Shown: piece by piece, positions 1 through 6,142 of the stretch
Position numbering within the stretch: the first letter of the stretch is position 1
Layout of the letters: each line of letters begins with the position of its first letter
From: JBBSUX01 sp038234045
Lineage (GTDB): Bacteria; Pseudomonadota; Gammaproteobacteria; Burkholderiales; Burkholderiaceae_C
Reading direction: 5' to 3'
DNA: 7,890 nucleotides
NCBI GenBank assembly: GCA_038234045.1
Contig: JBBSUX010000167.1
Coordinates: 1-7,890 of the forward strand
Made by a program: the position numbers and the translations under genes
Notes under the pieces: generated by a model
What the model was told of the DNA's origin: nothing
Databases searched by the model: none
The model's input: the letters and a program-made list of their open reading frames with translations, nothing else

Positions 1-429
1 CGCACCATCGTCGAGACGCTGGCCGAGCACGCCCCTGTCACCACCGACCCGGTCGAGCTGGCACGCCGCATCCGCGTCGCTCTGGCGCCGGCCATCGTGC
101 AGCAGATTTATGGCCCCACCCGGGAGCTCGACGTGATCGCCATCGAGCCGGGGCTGGAACGGCTGCTGATGCAGGCGCTCGGCAACTCGGCCGGTGCTGC
201 GCTCGACCCGGGCGTGGCAGACATCCTGACCCGTACGGCCGCCGAGGTCGCCATGAAGCAGGAAGAGCTCGGCCTGCCCGCCTGCCTGCTGGTGCCCGAC
301 CAGATCCGCAACAGCGTCGCGCGATTGCTGCGCCGCGTGGCGCCGCGCTTGCAGGTGCTGGCCCATAGCGAAATTCCAGAAACCCATTCCATCCGTATCG
401 GCCCGATCCTCAGAGGTGCCTCCGCATGA
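1..429 (+). CDS. flhA: FlhA, flagellar type III export gate protein, C-terminal 142 residues (5' truncated by window)
   Basis: The frame is open from base 1 and ends in TGA at 427-429, so the start lies outside the window. The fragment covers the end of the cytoplasmic FlhA_C domain, which docks export chaperones and substrates at the flagellar type III export gate in the inner membrane. It opens with RTIVETLAEHAP followed by a DPVELARRIRVAL stretch and IVQQI. It closes with the family's typical tail: a VPDQIRNSVARLLRR helix, then VLAHSEIPE and a terminal RIGPI segment. No membrane segment is expected in this part. The stop overlaps the flhF start by four bases (ATGA), so the two genes are probably co-transcribed and translationally coupled. 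An internal GTG at 97 is not a start, because homologous sequence continues upstream of it. The assignment is very secure, supported by the flhF neighbour. Confidence 0.96.
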   Translation, partial: RTIVETLAEHAPVTTDPVELARRIRVALAPAIVQQIYGPTRELDVIAIEPGLERLLMQALGNSAGAALDPGVADILTRTAAEVAMKQEELGLPACLLVPDQIRNSVARLLRRVAPRLQVLAHSEIPETHSIRIGPILRGASA

Positions 430-1979
430 ACATCCAACGCTTTCACGCTGCAACCTCCCGCGAGGCACTCGGCAAGGCCCGCGCTGCCTTCGGCGAAGGA
501 ACATTGATCCTGTCGAACCGCCCCACAGCAACCGGCGTAGAAGTGGTCGCTACTGCCGAAGACGCACTGAACCAGCTCGCGGAGCCCGCGCCCGCATCGG
601 CGGCTCCCGCTTCTTCGCTCAAGCAACGCGCCGCGGCCGAGATCGACCGCCCGCTGGCAGGCACTGCGACGCGACCGCGCACGGCGCAAGCTGCTGAGCG
701 CAACCCGGTCCACGAAGATACCGAACAGCTGGCGATGAGCACCTTGTCGTTCCAGGACTATGTGCGCGAACGCATGTTGCGCCGCCGCCATGAAGCATTG
801 AACGGGCAGGCGGATAGCCTTCGTGGCGACGAAGCCGAAGTAGCAGCAGAGCCGGCTGCGCCCCGCGCCGCCAAGCCTGCTCAGCTTGCACGCCCTGCCG
901 CACCGGTCACGCAACCGGCATGGCGCACGGACAGCACGCCCGCTCCCGCAGCAACCCGCAGCGCGCGGCCGGCTGCGGCGGCTCTGGCGCCGGTCAGGAT
1001 CCAGACCAGCGAGATGAATTCGGCGGCAGCGTCAAACAGCATCACCGCAGAACTGCAGGCCATGAAGGACCTGATCGAAGACCGGTTCAATACCCTGACC
1101 TGGTTGGGCCAGGCACGGCAGGACCCGATCCAGTCGAACCTGATGCTCAAGATGATCCGTGCCGGCTTCTCGCCAGCCCTGGCCCGCGCAGTGCTGGAGC
1201 GCCTGCCACAGGATGGCGGAGCCCCCGCAGCGGTGCGCTGGTTGATGGATGTGCTTGAGCGCAACCTGCGCACGGCGCCCCACGGGCTCACCCTCAGCAC
1301 CGAGGGCGGAATCTTCGCGATGGTGGGCGCCACCGGGGTTGGCAAGACCACCACGGCCGCCAAGCTGGCGGCGCAATGTGCACGGCTGCACGGCCCGGCA
1401 AGCGTCGGCCTGATCACACTCGATACCTATCGCATTGCCGCGCATGAGCAACTGCGCTCTTACGGTCGCATGCTGGGGGTGGTAGCCCATCTGGCACACG
1501 ACCGCGCCGCGCTGCAGGATCTTCTCGGTCTGCTGGCCAACAAGAAGATGGTGCTGATCGACACCACCGGCGTAGCGCCCCGCGATCCGCGCAAGCGCGA
1601 CATGCTCGATGTGCTCGACCTGCCGGGCGTCCAGCGCTTGCTGGTGCTCAACGCCGGAAACCACGGCGACACCATCGACGATGTGGTCGGCGCCTTCAAG
1701 ACCAGTGGCGAACAGCAGGTCATCCTCTCGAAGACCGACGAGGCGGTGAAGCTTGGCCCCGCTCTCGACGCATTGATCCGACACCAACTGGTGGTGCGCG
1801 GTGTGACCAATGGGCAACGGGTACCGGAAGACTGGGAAGAGCCCGATGCCGGTCAGCTGGTGCGCAGCGCCATGCGCTCGCCCACAAGGTCGGCCTACGA
1901 TCCGAAGGCTTCGGACCTGAATTTCTTCTTCTCGACGCCGATGCACGACACTGCCGCCGGGAGTAGCCTCGATGCGTGA
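426..1979 (+). CDS. flhF: FlhF, SRP-family GTPase controlling flagellar placement and number
   Basis: This 517-residue protein is a signal-recognition-particle-type GTPase that acts at the cell pole or inner membrane to set where the flagellar basal body assembles. The N-terminus (residues 1-45) has the family's opening MNIQRFHAATSREAL and a TLILSNRP segment. Residues about 50-205 form an Ala/Pro-rich, probably disordered linker with one conserved-looking helix at 107-125 (SFQDYVRERMLRRR). The helical N domain starts near 209, and the G domain runs from about 295 to 490. GTPase motifs: P-loop GATGVGKTT at 301-309, LDTYRIAAHEQL from 332, DTTG (G3) at 379-382, and SKTD (G4) at 435-438. These differ slightly from the common DTAG and TKLD but keep the key D, G, K and D. 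AGAGGT at 412-417 supports the ATG at 426. The stop overlaps the next gene by eight bases. Confidence 0.96.
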   Translation: MNIQRFHAATSREALGKARAAFGEGTLILSNRPTATGVEVVATAEDALNQLAEPAPASAAPASSLKQRAAAEIDRPLAGTATRPRTAQAAERNPVHEDTEQLAMSTLSFQDYVRERMLRRRHEALNGQADSLRGDEAEVAAEPAAPRAAKPAQLARPAAPVTQPAWRTDSTPAPAATRSARPAAAALAPVRIQTSEMNSAAASNSITAELQAMKDLIEDRFNTLTWLGQARQDPIQSNLMLKMIRAGFSPALARAVLERLPQDGGAPAAVRWLMDVLERNLRTAPHGLTLSTEGGIFAMVGATGVGKTTTAAKLAAQCARLHGPASVGLITLDTYRIAAHEQLRSYGRMLGVVAHLAHDRAALQDLLGLLANKKMVLIDTTGVAPRDPRKRDMLDVLDLPGVQRLLVLNAGNHGDTIDDVVGAFKTSGEQQVILSKTDEAVKLGPALDALIRHQLVVRGVTNGQRVPEDWEEPDAGQLVRSAMRSPTRSAYDPKASDLNFFFSTPMHDTAAGSSLDA

Positions 1980-2808
1980 CGAAACCGCTCGCGACCAGGG
2001 GTCGGGACTCCGCCAGCTGATTCCGGGTCGCATCCTGCGCCTGGGCGGACTGGTGGCGCAAGGCGACCAGGACACCGAGCTGCCGCTGCTGCTGCGCCTG
2101 TGCGACATCCTGCACGACATGGGGCACGACCTTGCGGTGCTGGATGCCACGACGGCAGAAAGCGCTGCCGCGCCAGGGTTGTCGGGTTTGCTCGACGGCT
2201 CTTTCGACCCGCGAGACCTGGCTGCAGCGCAGGATTTTCCTGCCGGGCTCACGGTGCTCCCGGCCGCCGGTGGCATGGCAACGCTGCGCAGCGGCGACAA
2301 GACGGCCCTTGCGCGCCTGAGCCGTGCCTGCCGCGCCTACGACATGGTGCTGATCTACGGTGGCGCGCAACTCTTTGCCGCGCTCGCGCCGCACTGCCTC
2401 ATCCAACCGGCGTTGGGCTGCGCGCCCGACCCGAACGGCGTACTCACCACCTACAAGTCGCTGCGCACCCTCGTCGCCGTGAACATCGTGCCCGCTGTTG
2501 CTACCGTGGTCACACGCCCCGGCATGGCGACGGCAGCCGGAGCGCTGGCCGCACGCGAAAACCTGCGCCAGTGCGTCCTCGACCGACTTGGCCGGCAAAT
2601 AGACGTGCTGCGGGTCAGGGTGGTAGCCGACGGCGGCGCACCCGATGCGGAGGCCAGAAGGCTTGCGCTGCGCTTGTTCGAAGGAGCCGCCACATTGGCC
2701 GATCCGATGCAGACGCACATGCACACGCCGGCCGCGGTAATGGCGCAATCTGGCTCGGCTGCCGCACCCACTCGTTCCGATGCCCAGATCCCGCTACGGA
2801 GTCATTGA
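1972..2808 (+). CDS. flhG: FlhG/FleN-like MinD-family protein, apparently without a functional ATP-binding P-loop
   Basis: This 278-residue protein sits between flhF and fliA, the usual place of flhG (also called fleN), a MinD-type ATPase that limits flagellar number and stimulates FlhF. The N-terminus keeps DQGSGLRQL at 8-16, matching the DQxxxLR helix by which FlhG activates the FlhF GTPase. The MinD-like fold is still traceable: a first strand at 20-28, a helix, then MGHDLAVLDAT at 50-60 (the LLDAD position), LTVLPAAGG at 93-101, and YDMVLIYGG at 123-131 (the position of the second aspartate strand). The Walker A loop, normally GKGGxGKT, is replaced by GGLVAQGDQDT at 25-35, with no lysine. 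The LDAD and IID positions read LDAT and LIY. GGGAG at 1959-1963, eight bases upstream, supports this ATG. The role as FlhG is inferred from position, the N-terminal motif and the fold outline. It could be a pseudo-ATPase. Confidence 0.8.
   Translation: MRDETARDQGSGLRQLIPGRILRLGGLVAQGDQDTELPLLLRLCDILHDMGHDLAVLDATTAESAAAPGLSGLLDGSFDPRDLAAAQDFPAGLTVLPAAGGMATLRSGDKTALARLSRACRAYDMVLIYGGAQLFAALAPHCLIQPALGCAPDPNGVLTTYKSLRTLVAVNIVPAVATVVTRPGMATAAGALAARENLRQCVLDRLGRQIDVLRVRVVADGGAPDAEARRLALRLFEGAATLADPMQTHMHTPAAVMAQSGSAAAPTRSDAQIPLRSH
2797..2801 (+). promoter_or_regulatory. Ribosome binding site of fliA
   Basis: CGGAG lies six bases before the ATG at 2808 and inside the end of the upstream gene. The fliA frame stays open far upstream (to about 2100), so this site and the MYTAKGQLDR family-like N-terminus decide the start. 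Confidence 0.7.
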
Positions 2809-3521
2809 TGTACACCGCCAAAGGCCAGCTCGACCGCGAAGCCATGATTCGTCAGTACGTGCCGCTGGTGCGACGACTGGCGAACCACATGATCGCCAAG
2901 TTGCCGCCCAACATCGAGATCGACGATCTGATCCAGGTCGGAATGATCGGCCTTGCCGAAGCGCTTTCGCGTTTTGAGGCGAGCCAAGGCGTTCAGTTCG
3001 AGACCTTCGCCACGCAGCGCATCCGCGGCGCGATGATCGACGAACTGCGAGAAGGCGACTGGATGTCACGCGGCTCGCGCAAGAGCCAAAAGGATATTGA
3101 GCGCGCGGTGCACCGGCTCGAGCAGACGCTGGGCCGCAGCCCGCTCGAATCCGAAATTGCAGATTCGCTCGATCTGAGCCTTTCCGACTATCAGAGCTTG
3201 CTGGCTCGCGTGCGCGGCACCCAGCTGGTGTACCTGGAAGACATGACAGGCACAGGCGAGGATGACAACTTCCTTGATCGGCACGCGGGTGATCCCGATG
3301 CCGACCCGATGCAGCAGCTGCGTGACCAGCGCTTGCGCCAATCTTTGGTGGCAGCCATCAAGACCCTGCCGGAGCGCGAGCAATTCATCATGAGCATGTA
3401 CTACGAAAAAGACATGAACCTGAAGGAAATTGCTGCGGTGCTCTCGATCACCGAATCACGGGTGTGCCAGCTGCATAGCCAGTCGATAGCGCGGCTGCGT
3501 TCGAAGATGCGCTATCACTGA
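2808..3521 (+). CDS. fliA: FliA, RNA polymerase sigma-28 factor for late flagellar genes
   Basis: This is the flagellar sigma factor (sigma-28) of the sigma-70 family, which directs RNA polymerase to late genes such as flagellin, motor, chemotaxis and flgM promoters. It is held inactive by FlgM until the hook is finished. At 237 residues it is close to the usual 235-245. Region 2 spans about 14-85, with DDLIQVGMIGL at 39-49, a core-binding and -10 melting segment containing RFE and FETFATQRIRGAMIDELR (64-81). Region 3 follows at about 93-135. Region 4 is at about 183-233, with LPEREQFIMSMYYE and a helix-turn-helix at about 204-226 (LKEIAAVLSITESRVCQLHSQ) for -35 recognition. The ATG overlaps the upstream stop by one base (TGATG), implying coupling. 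It is the last gene of the plus-strand unit, which ends at the terminator just downstream. Very secure. Confidence 0.97.
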   Translation: MYTAKGQLDREAMIRQYVPLVRRLANHMIAKLPPNIEIDDLIQVGMIGLAEALSRFEASQGVQFETFATQRIRGAMIDELREGDWMSRGSRKSQKDIERAVHRLEQTLGRSPLESEIADSLDLSLSDYQSLLARVRGTQLVYLEDMTGTGEDDNFLDRHAGDPDADPMQQLRDQRLRQSLVAAIKTLPEREQFIMSMYYEKDMNLKEIAAVLSITESRVCQLHSQSIARLRSKMRYH

Positions 3522-3556
3522 ATGGGAAGCTCGGGCAGCCGGGGCCATTGCCTACC

Positions 3557-3600
3557 CACAACAAAAAAAGCCACCGTTTCCGGTGGCTTTTTTTGTTGTG
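3557..3600. terminator. Perfect 20-bp inverted repeat, bidirectional rho-independent terminator
   Basis: The left arm (3557-3576) and right arm (3581-3600) are exact reverse complements separated by the four-base loop TTTC. The GC-rich core GCCACCG/CGGTGGC is flanked by A7 on the left and T7 on the right. A transcript from either strand therefore gives a GC hairpin followed by a U run. It lies 35 bases after the fliA stop and 84 bases beyond the end of the convergent flgN gene, and can stop both. The remaining bases up to 3684 hold an extra T8 run (3608-3615) without a clear stem and no gene that I can support. Confidence 0.93.
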
Positions 3601-3684
3601 AGCGCGGTTTTTTTTGATGCCTCAGGAAGAACGGCTGCCGAACCGGCTGCCACCGCCACGTCCCGCCAGTCCTGGTGCGCCTGA

Positions 3685-4032
3685 CTAGGTAGGCAGCGTC
3701 TGCGCGGGAAGAATCGAAGCGAGCGTCCGATCCACTCCTGCCGCGCGGCGTGCCAGGTTTTCGCGCTGGCTGGCAAGGGTCTGGTTCGCAGCCATGAGGC
3801 GCGGGCGCAGCGAAGGTTCGTCGAGCTGCGCGGGCCTGCGCCGCGCTGCTTCTGCAAAGATGCCGATGGCAGCGCGTAATCCTGCACTGGCCTGCTCCAC
3901 CGCCTGCGCTTCGCCCGCGAGCAGAGCCAGGGACATCCGCTCCAGATGCTTTTCCACCTCGGTCAGTGCTTCTTCCAGGTTCAAAACGGGAAGGGAATTC
4001 ATAGGGCGATCAGCAGATTGGGTCGTGATCAC
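3685..4032 (-). CDS. flgN: Short helical protein in the flgN position, probable FlgN-family export chaperone
   Basis: This protein has 115 residues from a GTG at 4032, or 105 residues from an ATG at 4002 (MNSLPVLNLEEAL). Neither start has a clear Shine-Dalgarno sequence, so the start is uncertain and the longer frame is given. It is almost wholly helical, Ala/Leu/Glu/Arg-rich and lacks a signal peptide or membrane segment. EEALTEVEKHLERMSLALL is followed by further heptad-like helices to RAAGVDRTLASIL. FlgN chaperones of the hook-filament junction proteins FlgK and FlgL are small cytoplasmic helical proteins normally encoded just after flgM, which is the context here, 61 bases downstream of flgM. 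It is shorter than the roughly 140-160 residues usual for FlgN, and I see no residue signature that proves the family. The name rests on position, size class and helical character. It is probably read from the sigma-28 promoter upstream of flgM. Confidence 0.62.
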   Translation of the reverse strand: MITTQSADRPMNSLPVLNLEEALTEVEKHLERMSLALLAGEAQAVEQASAGLRAAIGIFAEAARRRPAQLDEPSLRPRLMAANQTLASQRENLARRAAGVDRTLASILPAQTLPT

Positions 4033-4093
4033 CGAAAACTAAAACCGCAGTTCTGCAAAAGCGTCAAATGTGCACCGCCACTACGTGTCTCAT

Positions 4094-4429
4094 TCAGGTA
4101 CGTGCCTTGCGCAGTACCTGCTGCGCGTTGGAAAGAAGCTTGTCGGCGATGGCTTCAGGATCTACGCGGTAAGTTCCGTTTTCGATGGCAGAGCGCACTT
4201 CGGCCACCTTGCGTGCGTCGAAAGACGAAGACGACGACGCCACATCGAATGCTCGCGCCATGGGCGACACCGTCACCGGCACACCTGGCGCGGCGATCGG
4301 TGCTTTCAAGCTCTGGGCAACGGTTTGGGGGCGCCCGCTTGCAGCCGATTTGGCCGAAGCGCCCACGCCGGGACGGGAGACCGAAGGGGTCACCGGTGCA
4401 GGAATGTCGGATTTCTGGCCAATTTTCAT
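4094..4429 (-). CDS. flgM: FlgM, anti-sigma-28 factor
   Basis: FlgM binds FliA (sigma-28) and blocks late flagellar transcription until it is exported through the completed hook-basal body. The chosen ATG at 4429 gives 111 residues, slightly longer than the usual 95-105. The N-terminus MKIGQK matches the family opening and carries the export information. Residues about 7-60 are Pro/Ala/Ser-rich and low in order, as expected for this natively unfolded protein. Residues 70-100 form the sigma-binding helices, FDARKVAEVRSAI then VDPEAIADKLL, which are strongly characteristic. A GTG at 4441 would add four residues (MERN) but would swallow the ribosome binding site, so the ATG is preferred. A sigma-28 promoter at 4469-4495 lies about 40 bases upstream. 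flgA is upstream on the same strand and the flgN-like gene downstream. fliA, its target, is convergent 0.6 kb away. Confidence 0.93.
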   Translation of the reverse strand: MKIGQKSDIPAPVTPSVSRPGVGASAKSAASGRPQTVAQSLKAPIAAPGVPVTVSPMARAFDVASSSSSFDARKVAEVRSAIENGTYRVDPEAIADKLLSNAQQVLRKART

Positions 4430-4435
4430 GTTGCG

Positions 4436-4439
4436 CTCC
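4436..4439 (-). promoter_or_regulatory. Ribosome binding site of flgM
   Basis: On the minus strand GGAG precedes the ATG at 4429 by six bases. It overlaps the alternative GTG start at 4441 and so decides in favour of the ATG that gives MKIGQK. Confidence 0.75.
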
Positions 4440-4468
4440 ACAGCCCCGGGTGGGGCATCGTAGGAAGG

Positions 4469-4495
4469 TCTTCGGCGCCTTTTTCAGCAACTTTA
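4469..4495 (-). promoter_or_regulatory. Sigma-28 (FliA) promoter driving flgM and probably flgN
   Basis: Read on the minus strand, the -35 element is TAAAGTTG (4495-4488), followed by exactly 11 bases and the -10 element GCCGAAGA (4476-4469). The enteric sigma-28 consensus is TAAAGTTT-N11-GCCGATAA, so 7 of 8 and 6 of 8 positions match, with ideal spacing. Transcription should start near 4462, giving a leader of about 33 bases before the flgM ATG. It lies in the 108-base flgA-flgM gap, so flgM can be made from this late promoter in addition to read-through from flgA. Confidence 0.88.
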
Positions 4496-4537
4496 GCCTT
4501 TTTTGCCTTTCGAGTAACTGCGCGTCGGCGTTGCGAC

Positions 4538-5350
4538 TCAGATATCGATACGCACCGTGTGTGAATCCACCACGGTGCCAGTCATCATCCGGCCGCCGCT
4601 CATGCGCACCCTCACTGGCTGCCCGATGACGCCGGCTGTCACGGCTTGGCCGTCTGCCGTTACTGCAAAACCCTGGCCCTGCGCGACGATCCGCACCTGC
4701 ATGCCCGGCTGGAACACCTGCGGAGCGCGCACCGAGGACTGGCGCAGCGGCTGACCGGGTTTGAGCATTCTGGTGGTGACCGACCCAACCCACTGCGTGG
4801 GGTCGCTCAGCACGCGGGAATACTCGTCCGCCCAGTCGACTTCAGACTCGACCGCATCGTCCTGCTTGAGCGCGACTCCCGCCGGAATCGGCCCGCGCGC
4901 GATCCAGCCGGGCCCATAGGCGTGCACCGTCACCGGCAGGAAGACGTTCCAGCGCACGGCGCCCTCGACACAGCGCAAGCCAAGCCGGGTTTTTCCCCAC
5001 AGGCGCTGGCCCGGCGGGAGATAAGGCTCAACCTGGGCGCAGGGGGCGAGCCGAAGGCGGCTGTCGAGCGCACCGACTTCCACCTCCATGCGCAGGGCCA
5101 CGCCGTCGGGCTGCTGGGCATGGGCTACCTCGGAATCGAGCCACTGCCGGGTCGAAGCCTCCATATTCTGGGGAGCCGCCGCTGCGGAGGCTGATGCAGG
5201 CGCCGCCGCAGGAAGCGCGCCTGGAGGCACCTGCGCGTGAGCAGCCGAAGCGGCCAAGGCACATGCCGCGACGAAGGACAAGCCTCTAAGAAAGCACTTG
5301 TTCGCGAACGGGAAGTTCTGGGCAGCGGAAATGGGAGCGGGAATGGACAT
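4538..5350 (-). CDS. flgA: FlgA, periplasmic chaperone for flagellar P-ring assembly
   Basis: FlgA helps FlgI polymerise into the P ring in the periplasm. The protein has 270 residues. A Sec signal peptide occupies residues 1-39: a long N-region with K18 and R22, a hydrophobic core at about 24-37, and cleavage after AHA39. An Ala/Pro-rich linker follows to about 60. The mature part contains two cysteines, in LAPCAQVEPYLPPGQ and LRCVEGAVRW, which could form a periplasmic disulfide. It also has a SAF-like segment (RGPIPAGVALKQDD) and the C-terminal FlgA domain with RMLKPGQPLRQSSVR, QVFQPGMQVRIVAQG and SGGRMMTG at 251-258. It is longer than many homologues because of the signal and linker. The frame stays open upstream to 5611, but GGAGG at 5360-5364 and the signal peptide fix the ATG at 5350. 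It is divergent from flgB. Confidence 0.94.
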   Translation of the reverse strand: MSIPAPISAAQNFPFANKCFLRGLSFVAACALAASAAHAQVPPGALPAAAPASASAAAAPQNMEASTRQWLDSEVAHAQQPDGVALRMEVEVGALDSRLRLAPCAQVEPYLPPGQRLWGKTRLGLRCVEGAVRWNVFLPVTVHAYGPGWIARGPIPAGVALKQDDAVESEVDWADEYSRVLSDPTQWVGSVTTRMLKPGQPLRQSSVRAPQVFQPGMQVRIVAQGQGFAVTADGQAVTAGVIGQPVRVRMSGGRMMTGTVVDSHTVRIDI

Positions 5351-5634
5351 GGATCGGTTCCTCCAGCGGCGACAGGAGCGACTACAAGCTGCGCGGTGTT
5401 CTCCGCGCATGGGCGCCGCACCTGTCGCACGGAACCCTGCCAATGAGCGGCAACTATAGGCAGCGGTGGCAGCCGGCAATCGCGGAACTGGCGGCGGTTT
5501 TCCATCTTCATCGGCCTTTAGCGCAGCAAGGTGGTTTTGATAATCGCAACACGGCTCCGAGGCACGCAATCCCCACGATGCCACCGGCAGATTTCCGACC
5601 CACTCATTCACCCTCCCTCAAAGGCAAGACTGCC
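5351..5634. promoter_or_regulatory. Divergent flgA-flgB control region with weak promoter candidates
   Basis: These 284 non-coding bases separate the divergent flgA and flgB units and must hold at least two outward promoters. By eye only weak candidates appear. Toward flgB, GATAAT at 5539-5544 has a poor -35-like TTTAGC 16 bases before it. Toward flgA, TATAGT (minus strand, 5458-5453) has a TTGCCG 15 bases before it, which is short spacing. I found no convincing sigma-54 -24/-12 pair, no spaced sigma-28 pair and no clear FlhDC inverted repeat. That a shared activator acts here is inference from the divergent layout. Confidence 0.4.
5360..5364 (-). promoter_or_regulatory. Ribosome binding site of flgA
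   Basis: On the minus strand GGAGG lies nine bases before the ATG at 5350. The frame stays open another 87 codons upstream with no comparable site and no signal-peptide logic, so this site sets the start. Confidence 0.8.
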
Positions 5635-6099
5635 ATGCTCGACAAACTCACCGACTCCTTAGGCTTCCAGGCCCGGGCGCTGGTGCTGCGCGCCGAACGC
5701 CAGCAAACGCTTGCCAGCAACATTGCCAACGCCGACACACCGGGCTACGCGGCTCGCGACTTCAAGTTTGCCGATGCGATGCGCGACGCAACAGGCGGCA
5801 GCGCAGTCGTGGCGGGCAACGCCTCCGGGATGCTCCGGCTCGCCAGTACGCAAGGAGCTGATGGCCAGGCCCGCGCCGGCTTCATTCCGCTGGCCGCCAC
5901 TTCGTCGTCATCAGGCGGAATGGCAGGCGGCCCGCGCTTGGGATATGTGGCCTCGACCCAGCCCAGCATGGATGGCAACACGGTCGATCTGGATCGCGAG
6001 CGCGCGGCCTTTGCCGACAACGCCATCCGTTACGAAGCCACGCTGCGCTTTATCAACGGTGAATCCAAAACGCTGCTCACCGCCATCCAGGGCCAGTAG
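5635..6099 (+). CDS. flgB: FlgB, flagellar proximal rod protein
   Basis: FlgB is a proximal rod subunit at the base of the drive shaft, exported by the flagellar type III system without a cleaved signal. At 154 residues it is somewhat longer than the usual 130-140. The N-terminal rod motif is clear: LASNIANADTPGYAARDF at 26-43. The C-terminal block at 113-154 has the family's DGNTVDLDRERAAFADNAIRYE and ends in TLLTAIQGQ. The extra length lies in the middle (about 58-112), which is Gly/Ser/Ala-rich. The frame is open from 5443, but the MLDKLTDSLGFQ start at 5635 fits the family, with a modest AAGG at 5621-5624. It is the first gene of the flgBCDE unit, 43 bases before flgC. Confidence 0.95.
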   Translation: MLDKLTDSLGFQARALVLRAERQQTLASNIANADTPGYAARDFKFADAMRDATGGSAVVAGNASGMLRLASTQGADGQARAGFIPLAATSSSSGGMAGGPRLGYVASTQPSMDGNTVDLDRERAAFADNAIRYEATLRFINGESKTLLTAIQGQ

Positions 6100-6142
6100 G
6101 CCCTGCCGCTCGCACAACCAAAATCAGCAGGAGCCATCCGCC

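Noticed and set aside
1560..1740. FlhF G3 (DTTG) and G4 (SKTD) differ from the commoner DTAG and TKLD.
   Set aside because: The nucleotide-contacting residues D, G, K and D are kept and the P-loop is canonical, so this is ordinary family variation.
1032..2300. A 422-codon open frame on the minus strand opposite flhF and flhG.
   Set aside because: It is antisense to a frame with clear GTPase motifs, its translation is rich in Arg, Ser, His and Cys with no family pattern, and long antisense frames are common in high-GC DNA.
1720..2748. A 342-codon minus-strand open frame opposite the flhG-like gene.
   Set aside because: Considered because the flhG-like gene is divergent, but its product is low-complexity and Arg/Gly/His-rich. 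The plus frame has the DQxxGLR motif, good ribosome binding sites and overlapping neighbours.
2100..2807. Upstream extension of the fliA frame to 2100.
   Set aside because: The extension runs through the flhG-like gene in another frame and is Arg/Cys-rich. The FliA N-terminus and a CGGAG site fix the start at 2808.
3601..3684. T8 run at 3608-3615 and a direct repeat CGGCTGCC (3632 and 3644) beyond the main terminator.
   Set aside because: No convincing hairpin precedes the T run, and an eight-base repeat in GC-rich DNA is not strong evidence of function.
5508..5520. On the minus strand TAAAG directly abuts GCCGATGA, both resembling sigma-28 elements.
   Set aside because: The two elements overlap or adjoin with no 11-base spacer, and the position 11 bases upstream of the -10-like box has no -35 match, so it cannot work as a sigma-28 promoter in this form.
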